DNA of 45,789 bases, taken from Gammaproteobacteria bacterium (lineage in GTDB: Bacteria; Pseudomonadota; Gammaproteobacteria; Burkholderiales; Sulfuricellaceae). Below the pieces are notes generated by a model. The model saw only the letters and a program-made list of their open reading frames with translations, had not been told where the DNA came from and ran no database searches. This document shows, piece after piece, positions 19,550 to 28,112 of this stretch. The stretch lies in assembly GCA_018823025.1 (NCBI GenBank), contig JAHJJI010000070.1, forward strand, positions 1-45,789, written 5' to 3'. The number at the start of each line of letters is the position of its first letter. Position 1 is the first letter of the stretch. The translations under genes and the position numbers were made by a program.

Positions 19550-20475
19550 GCAAAACCGGCATCAAGATACTTCGTTTTATCGCCGCGACTTGCCTGCTCG
19601 CGGCCGTCATCTGGTACGCCAATCCGGCCAAGCTGGTCAAAACCCTGAGCAATGTGGAATTGCGCTGGTTCGCCTTGGCGGTAGCCGCCTCCATTCTGGC
19701 CAACATCGCCTCCGCCCTGCGCTGGGCGCACATCGCCCGCCTTTTCAGCCTTACCGCGCCAGCGTTGCCGCTAATAGCCATCTATGGGCGCGGGGTAACG
19801 ATCAACAATCTCCTGCCCGGTGCCACCCTGAGCGGCGATATGCTGCGTGCCTACCAGCTGCACAGGCTAGGCAATCCACTCGGACCCTCCACGCTCAGCG
19901 TCGTGCTCGACCGTTTCAGCGGCCTCTGGGTACTGTGCCTGGTCTCTGCCGTCGCGGCGGCGCTATGGAGCGGCACGAATTCCCTGACGCATGACCCTGC
20001 CCTGGCACAAAAACTGACCATTTACGCCGCCCTGCTCGGCAGCCTTATTCTGCTGCCCTTCCTGCCGTTGCCGCGCTTTAATCCCCTGGGACAAAGCAAA
20101 CTCGACGGACTGATTCGATCATGGAACAAACTGACCCAGCAGTTAGCCTTGTTTCGCGGCAACCTGGTCAGTCCGGCACTGCAATCCGTAGTCGTGCAAT
20201 TCTTTTCGGCTTTGACGTTCTGGCTCGGCGGGATTTCAGTTGGGCTGGATATCTCCTATTGGCTGGTGCTGGCTTTATGCGCACCGGTATTTATCATCGC
20301 CGCCCTGCCGGTCGGCATCGGCGGATGGGGCACACGCGAATTCGCTGCGGTGCTGGTATTCGGCTTCGCCGGTGTTTCCGGTGAGGTAGCCACCGCGACG
20401 GCAATACTTTACGGTCTGTGCGCCGTAATTCAGGGCATCCTCTACGCCCCTCTGTTCCTGTTATCCAGGGACTAA
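19546..20475 (+). CDS. YbhN/AglD-type integral membrane protein (LPG-synthase TM-domain family)
   Basis: A 309-residue protein with about eight hydrophobic helices, including AATCLLAAVIWYA at the start and NNLLPGATLSGDMLRAYQL, the signature of the lysylphosphatidylglycerol-synthase transmembrane/UPF0104 family. Members act as flippases or accessory proteins beside lipid and polyprenyl-linked sugar genes; no activity is certain here. It starts with TTG overlapping the upstream stop. Its place between a polyprenyl-phosphate sugar transferase and an ArnT-like enzyme would suit a flippase for the lipid-linked sugar, which is inference. Confidence 0.82.
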   Translation: MSKTGIKILRFIAATCLLAAVIWYANPAKLVKTLSNVELRWFALAVAASILANIASALRWAHIARLFSLTAPALPLIAIYGRGVTINNLLPGATLSGDMLRAYQLHRLGNPLGPSTLSVVLDRFSGLWVLCLVSAVAAALWSGTNSLTHDPALAQKLTIYAALLGSLILLPFLPLPRFNPLGQSKLDGLIRSWNKLTQQLALFRGNLVSPALQSVVVQFFSALTFWLGGISVGLDISYWLVLALCAPVFIIAALPVGIGGWGTREFAAVLVFGFAGVSGEVATATAILYGLCAVIQGILYAPLFLLSRD

Positions 20476-20481
20476 CATTTA

Positions 20482-20522
20482 CCTTTGTTTTACCTTGCGA
20501 CCCTTTGCGTCCTTTGCGGTAA
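20482..20522. repeat. CCGCAAAGG-type repeat, half copy
   Basis: CCTTTGCGTCCTTTGCGGTA resembles only the right arm of the palindromes at 11499-11575 and 29168-29240; the left arm is missing. It fills most of the 83-base gap between the YbhN-like and ArnT-like genes. Confidence 0.6.
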
Positions 20523-20558
20523 AATGCTTTTTTCATTAACCAATCATTCGAGCCTTAC

Positions 20559-22103
20559 TTGCCAAGTTTTTCACGCCCCATTCCACTCGCCCACTATGCC
20601 CTGCTCGCCGTCGCCGTGCTCGGCTGCTTCTTTCTCGGCATCGGCGGTTTTCCCCTGTTCGATCTCGACGAGGGCGCGTTCAGTGAGGCCACGCGTGAGA
20701 TGCTGGCGAGCGGCAACTTCCTGTCCACCACACTCAATGGCGAGCCACGCTACGACAAGCCGATTCTGATCTACTGGCTGCAGGCAGCCAGCGCTTCCCT
20801 GTTCGGCATCAACGAATTCGCTTTCCGCCTGCCCTCAGCTCTGGCCGGCAGTGGCTGGGTGGCATTTACCTATCTGTTCGTGCGCCGCGTAGCCGGTGCC
20901 AGGCAGGCTCTGGCAGCAGGCATCATCACTTCCAGCGCGCTGGCAGTTTCCATCATCGTCAAAGTAGCCACCGCCGACGCCCTGCTCAACCTGCTGATCA
21001 GCGCCACGCTGTTCAGCGCTTACCTGTTTCTGCGCTTTCGCGAACAAAAATATCTGTATCTCGCTTTTGCCGCCATGGGCTTGGGGTTCCTGACCAAGGG
21101 ACCGGTCGCAGTAATCATCCCGGGCGTGGTAACTTTCCTCTACAGCGCGCTGCGCAAGGATCTCAAGGGATGGCTGTCGCTGGCGCTGAATTGGCGCGGC
21201 ATTGTCCTGTTTTTTGCCATTGCTGCACCGTGGTATGTGACGCAATATCTGGTCGAAGGCGACGGTTTTTTTCGCGGCTTTTTTCTCAAGCACAACGTCG
21301 ACCGCTTCTCCGCGCCGATGGAAAGCCATGGCGGCAATTATTTTTATTATGTTCCCGTACTGCTACTCTCCGTGCTGCCCTACACCACGGTCTTGCTCAA
21401 GGCTTTCGCACAGTGGCGCCGCATCATCAAGGACGACTTGCAGATTTTCCTCCTGCTGTGGTTCACCACTGTCTTCGTGATCTTCTCGTTTTCCGCTACC
21501 AAGCTGCCGCATTACCTGATTTACGGCTATTCCGGCGTTTTCATTCTGATGGCGGCTTACCTGGATGAATTGCGCTCGCGCTTTCTCGCATTCCTGCCAT
21601 TGCTACTATTGCTTGCAGTGCTGCTGTTCCTGCCGTCTGTGATCGAAGCCGTCATCCCCCATATCAACAAGCCCTATTACCGGGAAATGCTTGCCGCCAC
21701 CCGACAATCCTTGAGTATCTGGTATTACCCTTTCTTTGCAGGATTCTCTTTGCTCGCTCTGTATTTCATGACGGAGAAGCGTTTCGCCCTGAGCACCAAA
21801 CTGCTGGCAAGCGGCGTCATCCTGGCAACCGGTTTTTCGCTGCTGCTCCTGCCCCTGTTCGGCGGCATGCAGCAGGGGCCGATCAAGGAAGCCGCGCTGC
21901 TGGCACGCGACCGTGGCTACACGGTAGTGATGTGGGGGCTCAACATGCCTAGCTTCAGTGTCTACAGCCAGCGCATCGTGGAAAAACGTGACCCGCGCCG
22001 CGGCGATATCGTCATCACCCAAACCAACCGCCTGACCGAACTGCGCGCCTATGAAACGCTCTACAGCAAGAACGGCATTGCCCTGGTCCGGGTCACTGAA
22101 TAA
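20559..22103 (+). CDS. ArnT-like glycosyltransferase (GT39/GT83 family), first copy
   Basis: A 514-residue inner-membrane transferase with about twelve hydrophobic segments. The catalytic periplasmic loop after helix 1 has FDLDEGAFSEATREM (Asp37, Glu38) and the YDKPILIYWL motif typical of ArnT and protein O-mannosyltransferases, which take a sugar from a polyprenyl phosphate and attach it to lipid A or protein. The start is a TTG; no in-frame ATG lies nearby and the ribosome site is poor. It shares only general features with the second copy at 22926, so the two may use different sugars or acceptor sites. It follows directly a lipid-linked sugar synthase and a candidate flippase. Confidence 0.87.
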   Translation: MPSFSRPIPLAHYALLAVAVLGCFFLGIGGFPLFDLDEGAFSEATREMLASGNFLSTTLNGEPRYDKPILIYWLQAASASLFGINEFAFRLPSALAGSGWVAFTYLFVRRVAGARQALAAGIITSSALAVSIIVKVATADALLNLLISATLFSAYLFLRFREQKYLYLAFAAMGLGFLTKGPVAVIIPGVVTFLYSALRKDLKGWLSLALNWRGIVLFFAIAAPWYVTQYLVEGDGFFRGFFLKHNVDRFSAPMESHGGNYFYYVPVLLLSVLPYTTVLLKAFAQWRRIIKDDLQIFLLLWFTTVFVIFSFSATKLPHYLIYGYSGVFILMAAYLDELRSRFLAFLPLLLLLAVLLFLPSVIEAVIPHINKPYYREMLAATRQSLSIWYYPFFAGFSLLALYFMTEKRFALSTKLLASGVILATGFSLLLLPLFGGMQQGPIKEAALLARDRGYTVVMWGLNMPSFSVYSQRIVEKRDPRRGDIVITQTNRLTELRAYETLYSKNGIALVRVTE

Positions 22104-22108
22104 GCAGC

Positions 22109-22894
22109 ATGAATTTCCTCTCCCCCGCTCCCTGTCGCGTTTCCTGGCGTGAGCCGCGCGTCTGGCTGGTGCCGCTGCTCGCACTCGCCAGCATGGCCGT
22201 GCTCGTTGCCAGCGACAGCAACCGCAGCCTGTTCCTGGTTCTGAATGGCCTGGGCACGCTGGCCAGCGATGTACTGTGGCAGAACCTGACCGTGCTAGGC
22301 GGCACCCTGGCAGGATTGACCCTGCTGGCTCCGCTGATCGGACGTCGCCCGGACATCCTCTGGTCGCTCGCACTCGCCGCCATCATTGCCACCCTGTGGG
22401 TGCACGGACTAAAAGACCCGATCGACGCGTTACGCCCGCCAGCGGTGATTCCCCCCGAACTGCTGCATATCATCGGCCCGGCGCACCACTACGGCTCATT
22501 CCCCTCGGGGCACAGCACCACGATTTTCACTGTGGCTGGCATTCTGAGCCTGTACCTCAGGCGTAGCGGCCTGGTCTGGCTGGTAGTTGCGGCTGCCCTG
22601 CTTGTGGGCCTCTCCCGTATCGCAGTCGGCGTGCACTGGCCGCTCGACGTGCTGGGCGGCGCTTTCGGCGGATGGCTTTCAGCGATGTTGGGCACACTGC
22701 TCGCGCAGCACTGGCGCTGGGGAGTCAGCCGTTCCGGCAAATGGATATTGGGGCTGGCACTGGCTGCCTGCCCGCTGGCCCTGCTGATTTCGCCCGACAC
22801 CAGCTATCCCGATGCGATCATACTGCAGCGGGGACTGGCGCTAGTCTGCCTGCTGCCGGTCTTCCTGCTGGCATTTGGCCGGTCTCGTTTATAA
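22109..22894 (+). CDS. PAP2-family membrane phosphatase
   Basis: A 261-residue membrane phosphatase with all three family motifs: K-x6-RP in KDPIDALRPP, PSGH in FPSGHSTT and SR-x5-H-x3-D in SRIAVGVHWPLD. Six or so transmembrane helices surround them. The phosphatase could regenerate undecaprenyl phosphate from the pyrophosphate, or remove a phosphate from lipid A (LpxE-like) to prepare a site for sugar addition. It begins 5 bases after the ArnT-like gene. Confidence 0.88.
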   Translation: MNFLSPAPCRVSWREPRVWLVPLLALASMAVLVASDSNRSLFLVLNGLGTLASDVLWQNLTVLGGTLAGLTLLAPLIGRRPDILWSLALAAIIATLWVHGLKDPIDALRPPAVIPPELLHIIGPAHHYGSFPSGHSTTIFTVAGILSLYLRRSGLVWLVVAAALLVGLSRIAVGVHWPLDVLGGAFGGWLSAMLGTLLAQHWRWGVSRSGKWILGLALAACPLALLISPDTSYPDAIILQRGLALVCLLPVFLLAFGRSRL

Positions 22895-22925
22895 TGCCAG
22901 CCAACGCTTTTTATACGGACATTGC

Positions 22926-24644
22926 ATGGCTCCCGACTCGGTAAACAGACGACGCATTTGGATGCTTCTTGTCCTGATAATGACTGCGGTCTGGTTCGGT
23001 AATATCGAATATCGCAAGCTGGTCAGGCCGGATGAGGGGCGCTACGCGGAAATCGCCCGCGAAATGGCCACCAGCGGTGACTGGATTACGCCGCGCCTGA
23101 ACGACATCAAATATTTCGAAAAACCCGCGCTGCAATACTGGACCACAGCGGCCGCTTACCGACTGTTTGGCGAACACCACTGGACGGCGCGGCTGTGGAG
23201 TGCGCTGACCGGATTTATCGGCATCCTCTTCACCGCCTTCGCCGCAACCCGTTTGTTTGGTCGCGAGACCGGCCTGTTAAGCGCCGCAGTACTCGGCAGC
23301 AGCCTGCTCTACACCCTGATCGCCCATATGAACTCCCTGGACATGGGGATGACGTTTTTTATGGGCGGCGCACTGATGAGTTTCCTGCTGGCGCAGCAGG
23401 ATGGCGCCAGCAAATCCACCAATCGCCTGTGGATGCACGTTGCCTGGGCGGCATTGGCATTTTCCGTCCTGAGCAAGGGGTTGATGGGCATCGTCCTGCC
23501 GGGCGCGGTGATTGTGCTTTACACCTTGATCGAGCGGGATTTCGGCTTGTGGAAAAGGCTGCACCTGTTCAGCGGGATAGCACTTTTCATGGTTATCACG
23601 GCTCCCTGGTTTATCGCGGTGTCGATCGCCAACCCCGAGTTTTTTCATTTCTTCTTCATTCACGAACATTTCGAGCGCTTCCTGACCAAAACTCACGGTC
23701 GCTACGAACCCTGGTGGTGGTTTATTCCGGTGCTAGCCGCCGGCATACTGCCTTGGCTTGTCACCTTGGTCGATTCAATGGCGCGTGCCTGGAAGACCGA
23801 TGAGTCGAGCCCTCTCCCCAACCCTCTCCCGCCAGCGGGAGAGGGGGCAGAAGTGTCGCTGCGCAACACTTGTCATCATGGATTCAAGCCAAAACGCTTT
23901 CTGCTGATATGGGCCGTGTTTATTTTCGTGTTCTTTTCCCTCTCCGGCTCCAAGCTTGCTTCCTACATCCTGCCGATCTTCCCGGCACTGGCGTTGCTGA
24001 TCGGTGATCACCTCAGCCGCATTGACGGACGCCGCCTGTTCTGGCAAATACTGCCGGTGGCATTCCTGGCTGCGGCCGGCCTGCTATTGGCCCCGAACAC
24101 AGTGCGCTTTGCCGACAACGAACTGGCGCGAGGACAATACGCCCTGTTCGCCAACTGGCTGCTGGCTGCATCCGCCATCTGGCTGGCCGGCACAGTAGTC
24201 GCCCTGTTGCTTAGCTATCGCGATAAAGTGCGCGGCTCGATCGTGGTCCTCGCCTGCACCAGTCTGATCTCCACCCAGGTTCTGCTAACCGGTCACGACA
24301 GCCTTTCGGCGACGCGCTCGGACTATGCCATCGCCGAGCAGATCAAGCCCCATCTGCGGCCCGGCGTGCCTTTCTACAGTTTGTCAGGTTATGACCAGAC
24401 GCTGACCTTTTACCTCAAGCGCACCCTTACACTGGTCGAATATCAGGACGAAATGGCTTTCGGCATTGCCCAGGAGCCCGATAAATGGCTGCCGACCATC
24501 GAGTCCTTCAAGCAGGCATGGGTTCTGCAACCCTACGCCCTGGCGATCATGCCGCACTCGACCTTCCAACAACTTTCCCAGCAAGGACTGCCGATGCGGG
24601 TTATCGGCCGTAGCGTAGACAAGACGGCGGTAACCACAAAATGA
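22926..24644 (+). CDS. ArnT-like glycosyltransferase, second copy, carrying an in-frame repeat
   Basis: A 572-residue polytopic GT39/GT83 enzyme. The first periplasmic loop has VRPDEGRYAEIAREM (Asp36, Glu37) and FEKPALQYW, close to the ArnT pattern. Between transmembrane segments, at residues about 295-318, the chain reads SPLPNPLPPAGEGAE, encoded by a palindromic repeat (see 23811) that inserts without breaking the frame; it should sit in a loop. The gene immediately precedes an ArnE-like gene with a 4-base overlap (ATGA), so it is the best candidate for the actual L-Ara4N transferase of the arn operon. The start at 22926 is chosen over 22875, which would overlap the PAP2 gene; neither has a strong ribosome site. 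Confidence 0.85.
   Translation: MAPDSVNRRRIWMLLVLIMTAVWFGNIEYRKLVRPDEGRYAEIAREMATSGDWITPRLNDIKYFEKPALQYWTTAAAYRLFGEHHWTARLWSALTGFIGILFTAFAATRLFGRETGLLSAAVLGSSLLYTLIAHMNSLDMGMTFFMGGALMSFLLAQQDGASKSTNRLWMHVAWAALAFSVLSKGLMGIVLPGAVIVLYTLIERDFGLWKRLHLFSGIALFMVITAPWFIAVSIANPEFFHFFFIHEHFERFLTKTHGRYEPWWWFIPVLAAGILPWLVTLVDSMARAWKTDESSPLPNPLPPAGEGAEVSLRNTCHHGFKPKRFLLIWAVFIFVFFSLSGSKLASYILPIFPALALLIGDHLSRIDGRRLFWQILPVAFLAAAGLLLAPNTVRFADNELARGQYALFANWLLAASAIWLAGTVVALLLSYRDKVRGSIVVLACTSLISTQVLLTGHDSLSATRSDYAIAEQIKPHLRPGVPFYSLSGYDQTLTFYLKRTLTLVEYQDEMAFGIAQEPDKWLPTIESFKQAWVLQPYALAIMPHSTFQQLSQQGLPMRVIGRSVDKTAVTTK
23811..23847. repeat. CTCTCCC palindromic repeat inside a coding sequence
   Basis: CCCTCTCCCGC (23822-23832) pairs perfectly with 23835-23845 through a CA loop and is preceded by CCTCTCCCCAA. 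This is a widespread intergenic REP-like type in proteobacteria, here read as part of the ArnT-like protein. Confidence 0.7.
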
Positions 24645-25012
24645 ACCTGCTCAGCTTTTCCCTGATTCTGCTCGGCGTGCTGCTCAATGCCGCCGCCCAA
24701 CTCCTGCTCAAAGCCGGCACCAATGCCGTCGGACACTTCGCCTTCAGCCGCGACAATATCCTGCCGGTGGGCTGGCAACTCGCCACCGAACCGCACATCA
24801 TGGGCGGGCTTACCTGCTACGTGGTCAGCGTGGTGGTGTGGATCATGGCGCTATCGCGGGTCGAAGTCAGCATCGCCTATCCGATGTTGTCGATCGGCTA
24901 CGTGGTGAACGCGCTAGCCGCCCTGTGGTTGTTCGGCGAGGCCGTTTCGGTCACCCGCATGGCCGGTATCGGCATTATAATTGTCGGCGTTTATGTCGTT
25001 GCGCGAAGTTAA
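24641..25012 (+). CDS. ArnE-like small EamA/SMR-family membrane protein
   Basis: A 123-residue protein with four transmembrane helices, about residues 2-18, 48-68, 75-95 and 101-119, of the small multidrug resistance/EamA type. In the arn pathway ArnE and ArnF together move undecaprenyl-phosphate-L-Ara4N across the inner membrane. Only one such gene is present, so it may work as a homodimer or with another partner. It overlaps the preceding transferase by 4 bases. Confidence 0.8.
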   Translation: MNLLSFSLILLGVLLNAAAQLLLKAGTNAVGHFAFSRDNILPVGWQLATEPHIMGGLTCYVVSVVVWIMALSRVEVSIAYPMLSIGYVVNALAALWLFGEAVSVTRMAGIGIIIVGVYVVARS

Positions 25013-25018
25013 TTTTTT

Positions 25019-25086
25019 GCCACAGAGTACACAGAGCACACAGAGAACATCCTGACGACTCTCTGTGTACTCTGTGCTCTCTGTGG
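25019..25086. repeat. CCACAGAG-type inverted repeat
   Basis: The left arm (GCCACAGAGTACACAGAGCAC) and the reverse complement of the right arm (TGCTCTCTGTGGC) match almost perfectly over about 27 bases around a short spacer. It occupies the gap between the arnE-like gene and arnB and, if transcribed, would form a long hairpin in mid-operon. Confidence 0.8.
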
Positions 25087-25098
25087 CTAATTTATAAA

Positions 25099-26223
25099 AT
25101 GAACTATTTACCTTTTACTAAACCTACTCTTGACGAAGCCACCATCCAGGGCGTGGTCGAGGTGCTACGCTCCGGCTGGCTGGCCACCGGCCCCAACGTG
25201 CAGGCGCTGGAAAAGGCGCTGTCGGACTACCTGGGCGGGCGCACCGTGCGCACCCTCACCTCTGCCACCGGCGGGCTGGAAGTGGCGTTGCAGGTGTGCG
25301 GCATCGGGCCGGGCGACGAAGTCATCACGCCGGCGATGAGCTTCGCCGCCACGCCGAACGTGATTATGCGTGTCGGCGCGAAGCCGGTATTCGTGGATGT
25401 TGACCTCGTCAGCCGCAATATCGATCTCAACCAGGTTGAAGCCGCGATCACGCCAAGGACGAAAGCCATCATGCCGGTGCATTTCGCCGGCCTGCCGGTG
25501 GACATGGACGCACTTTACGACATCGCCCAACGCCACAAGCTGCGCGTGATCGAGGATGCTGCCCATGCCATCGGATCAAGCTGGCAAGGCAAGCGCATCG
25601 GCAGCTTCGGCGACATTGTCTCGTTCAGCTTCCACCCCAACAAGAACATGACCACCATCGAGGGCGGCGCGCTGTCCTTCGCCGATGCCGATGAGGTGAA
25701 AAAATTCGACCTGCTGCGCTTCCACGGCATTTCGCGCGATGCCGAAGGCAACATGGACGTCTCTGTCGCCGGCGGCAAGTACAACCTCTCCGACGTGGCC
25801 GCACGCGTCGGTGTCGGCCAGCTGCCGCTGCTGAACGGCTTCAATGCCAAGCGGCGCGAACTGGTGGCGCATTATTTCAAGAATTTCGCCTCCGACCCGG
25901 CCGGCCTGCTGCCCGCACGCGGCGACGAAGGCCACAGCTGGCACATGTTCGCGCCGCTGCTACCTTTGAATCAACTCAACATCAACCGCAAACAATTCAT
26001 CGACGCCATGCACCAGCACGGGTTAGGGGTAGGCATCCACTACCCGGCGCTGCATCTGTTCAGCCTGTACTGCGGGCTGGGCTACAAGGAAGGCGACTTC
26101 CCCAACGCCGAGCGCATCGGGCGCGAAACCGTCACCCTGCCGCTGTTCCCGACGATGGAACTCGCCGACGTGGAGCGGGTATGCGCCGCAGCCAAGAAAA
26201 TCATCGAGACCGCCAAGAAATGA
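25099..26223 (+). CDS. arnB: UDP-4-amino-4-deoxy-L-arabinose aminotransferase, DegT/DnrJ family
   Basis: A 374-residue PLP enzyme that transaminates UDP-4-keto-pentose with glutamate to give UDP-L-Ara4N. The PLP lysine is Lys182 in FHPNKNMTTIEGG, with VIEDAAHAIGS and SFSFHPNKN typical of sugar aminotransferases and a TSATGGLEVAL phosphate loop. Start 25099 is preferred since it aligns with known N-termini (NYLPFTKPT) and follows the repeat; the frame is open further upstream but across the repeat and the preceding gene. It overlaps the next gene by 4 bases. Identification rests on the family plus the arn context. Confidence 0.9.
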   Translation: MNYLPFTKPTLDEATIQGVVEVLRSGWLATGPNVQALEKALSDYLGGRTVRTLTSATGGLEVALQVCGIGPGDEVITPAMSFAATPNVIMRVGAKPVFVDVDLVSRNIDLNQVEAAITPRTKAIMPVHFAGLPVDMDALYDIAQRHKLRVIEDAAHAIGSSWQGKRIGSFGDIVSFSFHPNKNMTTIEGGALSFADADEVKKFDLLRFHGISRDAEGNMDVSVAGGKYNLSDVAARVGVGQLPLLNGFNAKRRELVAHYFKNFASDPAGLLPARGDEGHSWHMFAPLLPLNQLNINRKQFIDAMHQHGLGVGIHYPALHLFSLYCGLGYKEGDFPNAERIGRETVTLPLFPTMELADVERVCAAAKKIIETAKK

Positions 26224-27158
26224 ATCCTATCGAACTCTCCGTCATCGTCCCGGTATACAACGAGGAACAAGGCCTGCACGCCCTGTTCGACCGGCTTTAT
26301 CCTGCGATCGACAAGCTCGGCATTGCGTACGAGATCGTATTCATCAACGACGGCAGCCGCGACCGCTCCGCCGCGATCCTGCGCGAACAGTTCCAGAAGC
26401 GCCCAGACGTCACCCGCGTGGTGCTGTTCAACGGCAACTTCGGCCAGCACATGGCGATCATGGCCGGTTTCGAGCACTGCCGCGGCCAGCGCATCGTCAC
26501 CCTGGATGCCGATCTGCAAAATCCGCCGGAGGATATCGGCAAGCTGCTCGCCAAAATGGATGAGGGCCACGACTACATCGGTAGCATCCGGCGCATGCGC
26601 CAGGATAGCTGGTGGCGTGGCGCCGCCTCGCGCGCCATGAATGGGTTGCGCGAACGCATCACCCGCATCAAGATGACCGACCAGGGCTGCATGCTGCGCG
26701 CCTACAGCCGCGACATCATCGACGCCATCAATTCCTGCCAGGAGGTCAACACCTTCATTCCGGCGCTGGCCTACACCTTCGCCCAGAGCCCGGCGGAAGT
26801 GGTGGTGGGGCACGAGGAACGCGCGGTTGGCGAATCGAAGTATTCGCTGTACAGCCTGGTCCGCCTCAACTTCGACCTGATGACCGGTTTCTCAGTGGTG
26901 CCGCTGCAGATATTCTCCTTCACCGGCATCATCGTTTCCCTGCTGTCGGCATTCTTCGTCGTCTTCCTGCTAATCCGCCGCATGATTGTCGGCCCTGAAG
27001 CAGAAGGACTGTTCACCCTGTTCGCCATCGCCTTCTTCCTGATCGGCATCACCCTGTTCGGCATTGGTCTGCTAGGCGAATACATCGGCCGTATCTACCA
27101 GCAGGTACGGCATCGGCCACGCTATCTGGTGCAAGCCATTCTGGAAAAATCCGAATGA
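26220..27158 (+). CDS. arnC: Undecaprenyl-phosphate 4-deoxy-4-formamido-L-arabinose transferase
   Basis: A 312-residue GT2 enzyme with two C-terminal transmembrane helices (about 230-255 and 265-290), like ArnC. It has VPVYNEEQG, the INDGSRD motif, TLDADLQNPPED (Asp96, Asp98) and a LLGEYIGRIYQQVRHRP end. It should join the formylated amino sugar to undecaprenyl phosphate. It overlaps the genes on both sides by 4 bases. Identity is inferred from homology and context with arnB, arnA and arnD. Confidence 0.89.
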   Translation: MNPIELSVIVPVYNEEQGLHALFDRLYPAIDKLGIAYEIVFINDGSRDRSAAILREQFQKRPDVTRVVLFNGNFGQHMAIMAGFEHCRGQRIVTLDADLQNPPEDIGKLLAKMDEGHDYIGSIRRMRQDSWWRGAASRAMNGLRERITRIKMTDQGCMLRAYSRDIIDAINSCQEVNTFIPALAYTFAQSPAEVVVGHEERAVGESKYSLYSLVRLNFDLMTGFSVVPLQIFSFTGIIVSLLSAFFVVFLLIRRMIVGPEAEGLFTLFAIAFFLIGITLFGIGLLGEYIGRIYQQVRHRPRYLVQAILEKSE

Positions 27159-28081
27159 GTCGAGCCGTCGTTTTCGCCTACCACAACGTAGGCGTGCGTT
27201 GCCTATCGGTGCTGCTCGCCCATGGCGTCGAAGTCCCGCTGGTAGTGACGCACACCGACAACCCAAACGAAAACATCTGGTTCGACAGTGTCGCCGAGCT
27301 TGTGGCGCTGCACGACATTCCGGTGATCACGCCGAACGACCCCAATACTCCCGAAGTGGTTGCGCAAATCCAGGCGCTCAAACCGGATTTCATTTTTTCC
27401 TTCTACTACCGCAACATGCTCAAGAAGGCGCTGCTCGACATCCCGCTTCGTGGCGCCTACAACATGCACGGATCGCTGCTGCCCCAATATCGTGGACGGG
27501 TGCCGGTGAACTGGGCGATCATCAAGGGCGAACACGAAACTGGCGCAACCTTGCACGTGATGAATGAAAAACCGGACAACGGCGCCATCGTCGATCAGCA
27601 AGCCGCGCCTATCCTGCCCGACGACACCGCTCTGGAAGTATTCCAGAAAGTCACCTGTGCCGCCGAGGTTGCGCTGAACCGCTGCCTACCTAAGCTGCTG
27701 GCCGGTACGGCCCAGCTCCGGCCGCAGGACTTGAGCCAAGGCGGATATTTCGGCGGACGACGCCCGGAAGATGGTAAAATCGACTGGTTGCAAAGTGCGC
27801 AGACCATACACAATCTGGTGCGCGCCGTGGCGCCGCCTTACCCCGGTGCCCACACGCTGCTTGCCGGCAAGCCGGTTCGGGTGCTGAAAACCCTGATTGA
27901 GCCGCAGCGAAAAAATCGCGCACAGGCCCCGGCATTTTATTGCGAGAACGGCCGCTGCTACGCGGAATGCGGCGACGGAAAAGTGCTGCGGATTTTGATG
28001 TTTGAATTCGGTGGCAAGATAATCACTGCCGAGAAATGGATCGCCATCCACGGCGCCGAAACCTTGCCGCTGGGCATATAG
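27155..28081 (+). CDS. arnA: UDP-L-Ara4N formyltransferase (N-terminal half of ArnA as separate gene)
   Basis: A 308-residue enzyme that formylates UDP-L-Ara4N with 10-formyl-tetrahydrofolate. Catalytic residues Asn103, His105 and Asp141 fit the ArnA triad (YNMHGSLLP, KPDNGAIV). In E. coli ArnA this domain is fused to a decarboxylase; here it ends at 308 residues and the decarboxylase follows after 31 bases. The C-terminal ~100 residues form the usual linker/oligosaccharide-binding-like region of formyltransferases. It overlaps arnC by 4 bases. Confidence 0.9.
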   Translation: MSRAVVFAYHNVGVRCLSVLLAHGVEVPLVVTHTDNPNENIWFDSVAELVALHDIPVITPNDPNTPEVVAQIQALKPDFIFSFYYRNMLKKALLDIPLRGAYNMHGSLLPQYRGRVPVNWAIIKGEHETGATLHVMNEKPDNGAIVDQQAAPILPDDTALEVFQKVTCAAEVALNRCLPKLLAGTAQLRPQDLSQGGYFGGRRPEDGKIDWLQSAQTIHNLVRAVAPPYPGAHTLLAGKPVRVLKTLIEPQRKNRAQAPAFYCENGRCYAECGDGKVLRILMFEFGGKIITAEKWIAIHGAETLPLGI

Positions 28082-28112
28082 AATTTATTATTTTTGACTT
28101 AGGAAGAAAACG

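Noticed and set aside
25019-25086. Regular CACAGAG units that look like a short repeat array
   Set aside because: The units form a single palindrome with no spacers of constant length; no cas genes are present, so it is not CRISPR.
24838-25098. An N-terminal extension of about 87 residues on arnB
   Set aside because: It runs through the arnE-like gene and the inverted repeat and has no aminotransferase similarity; ATG 25099 gives the expected N-terminus.
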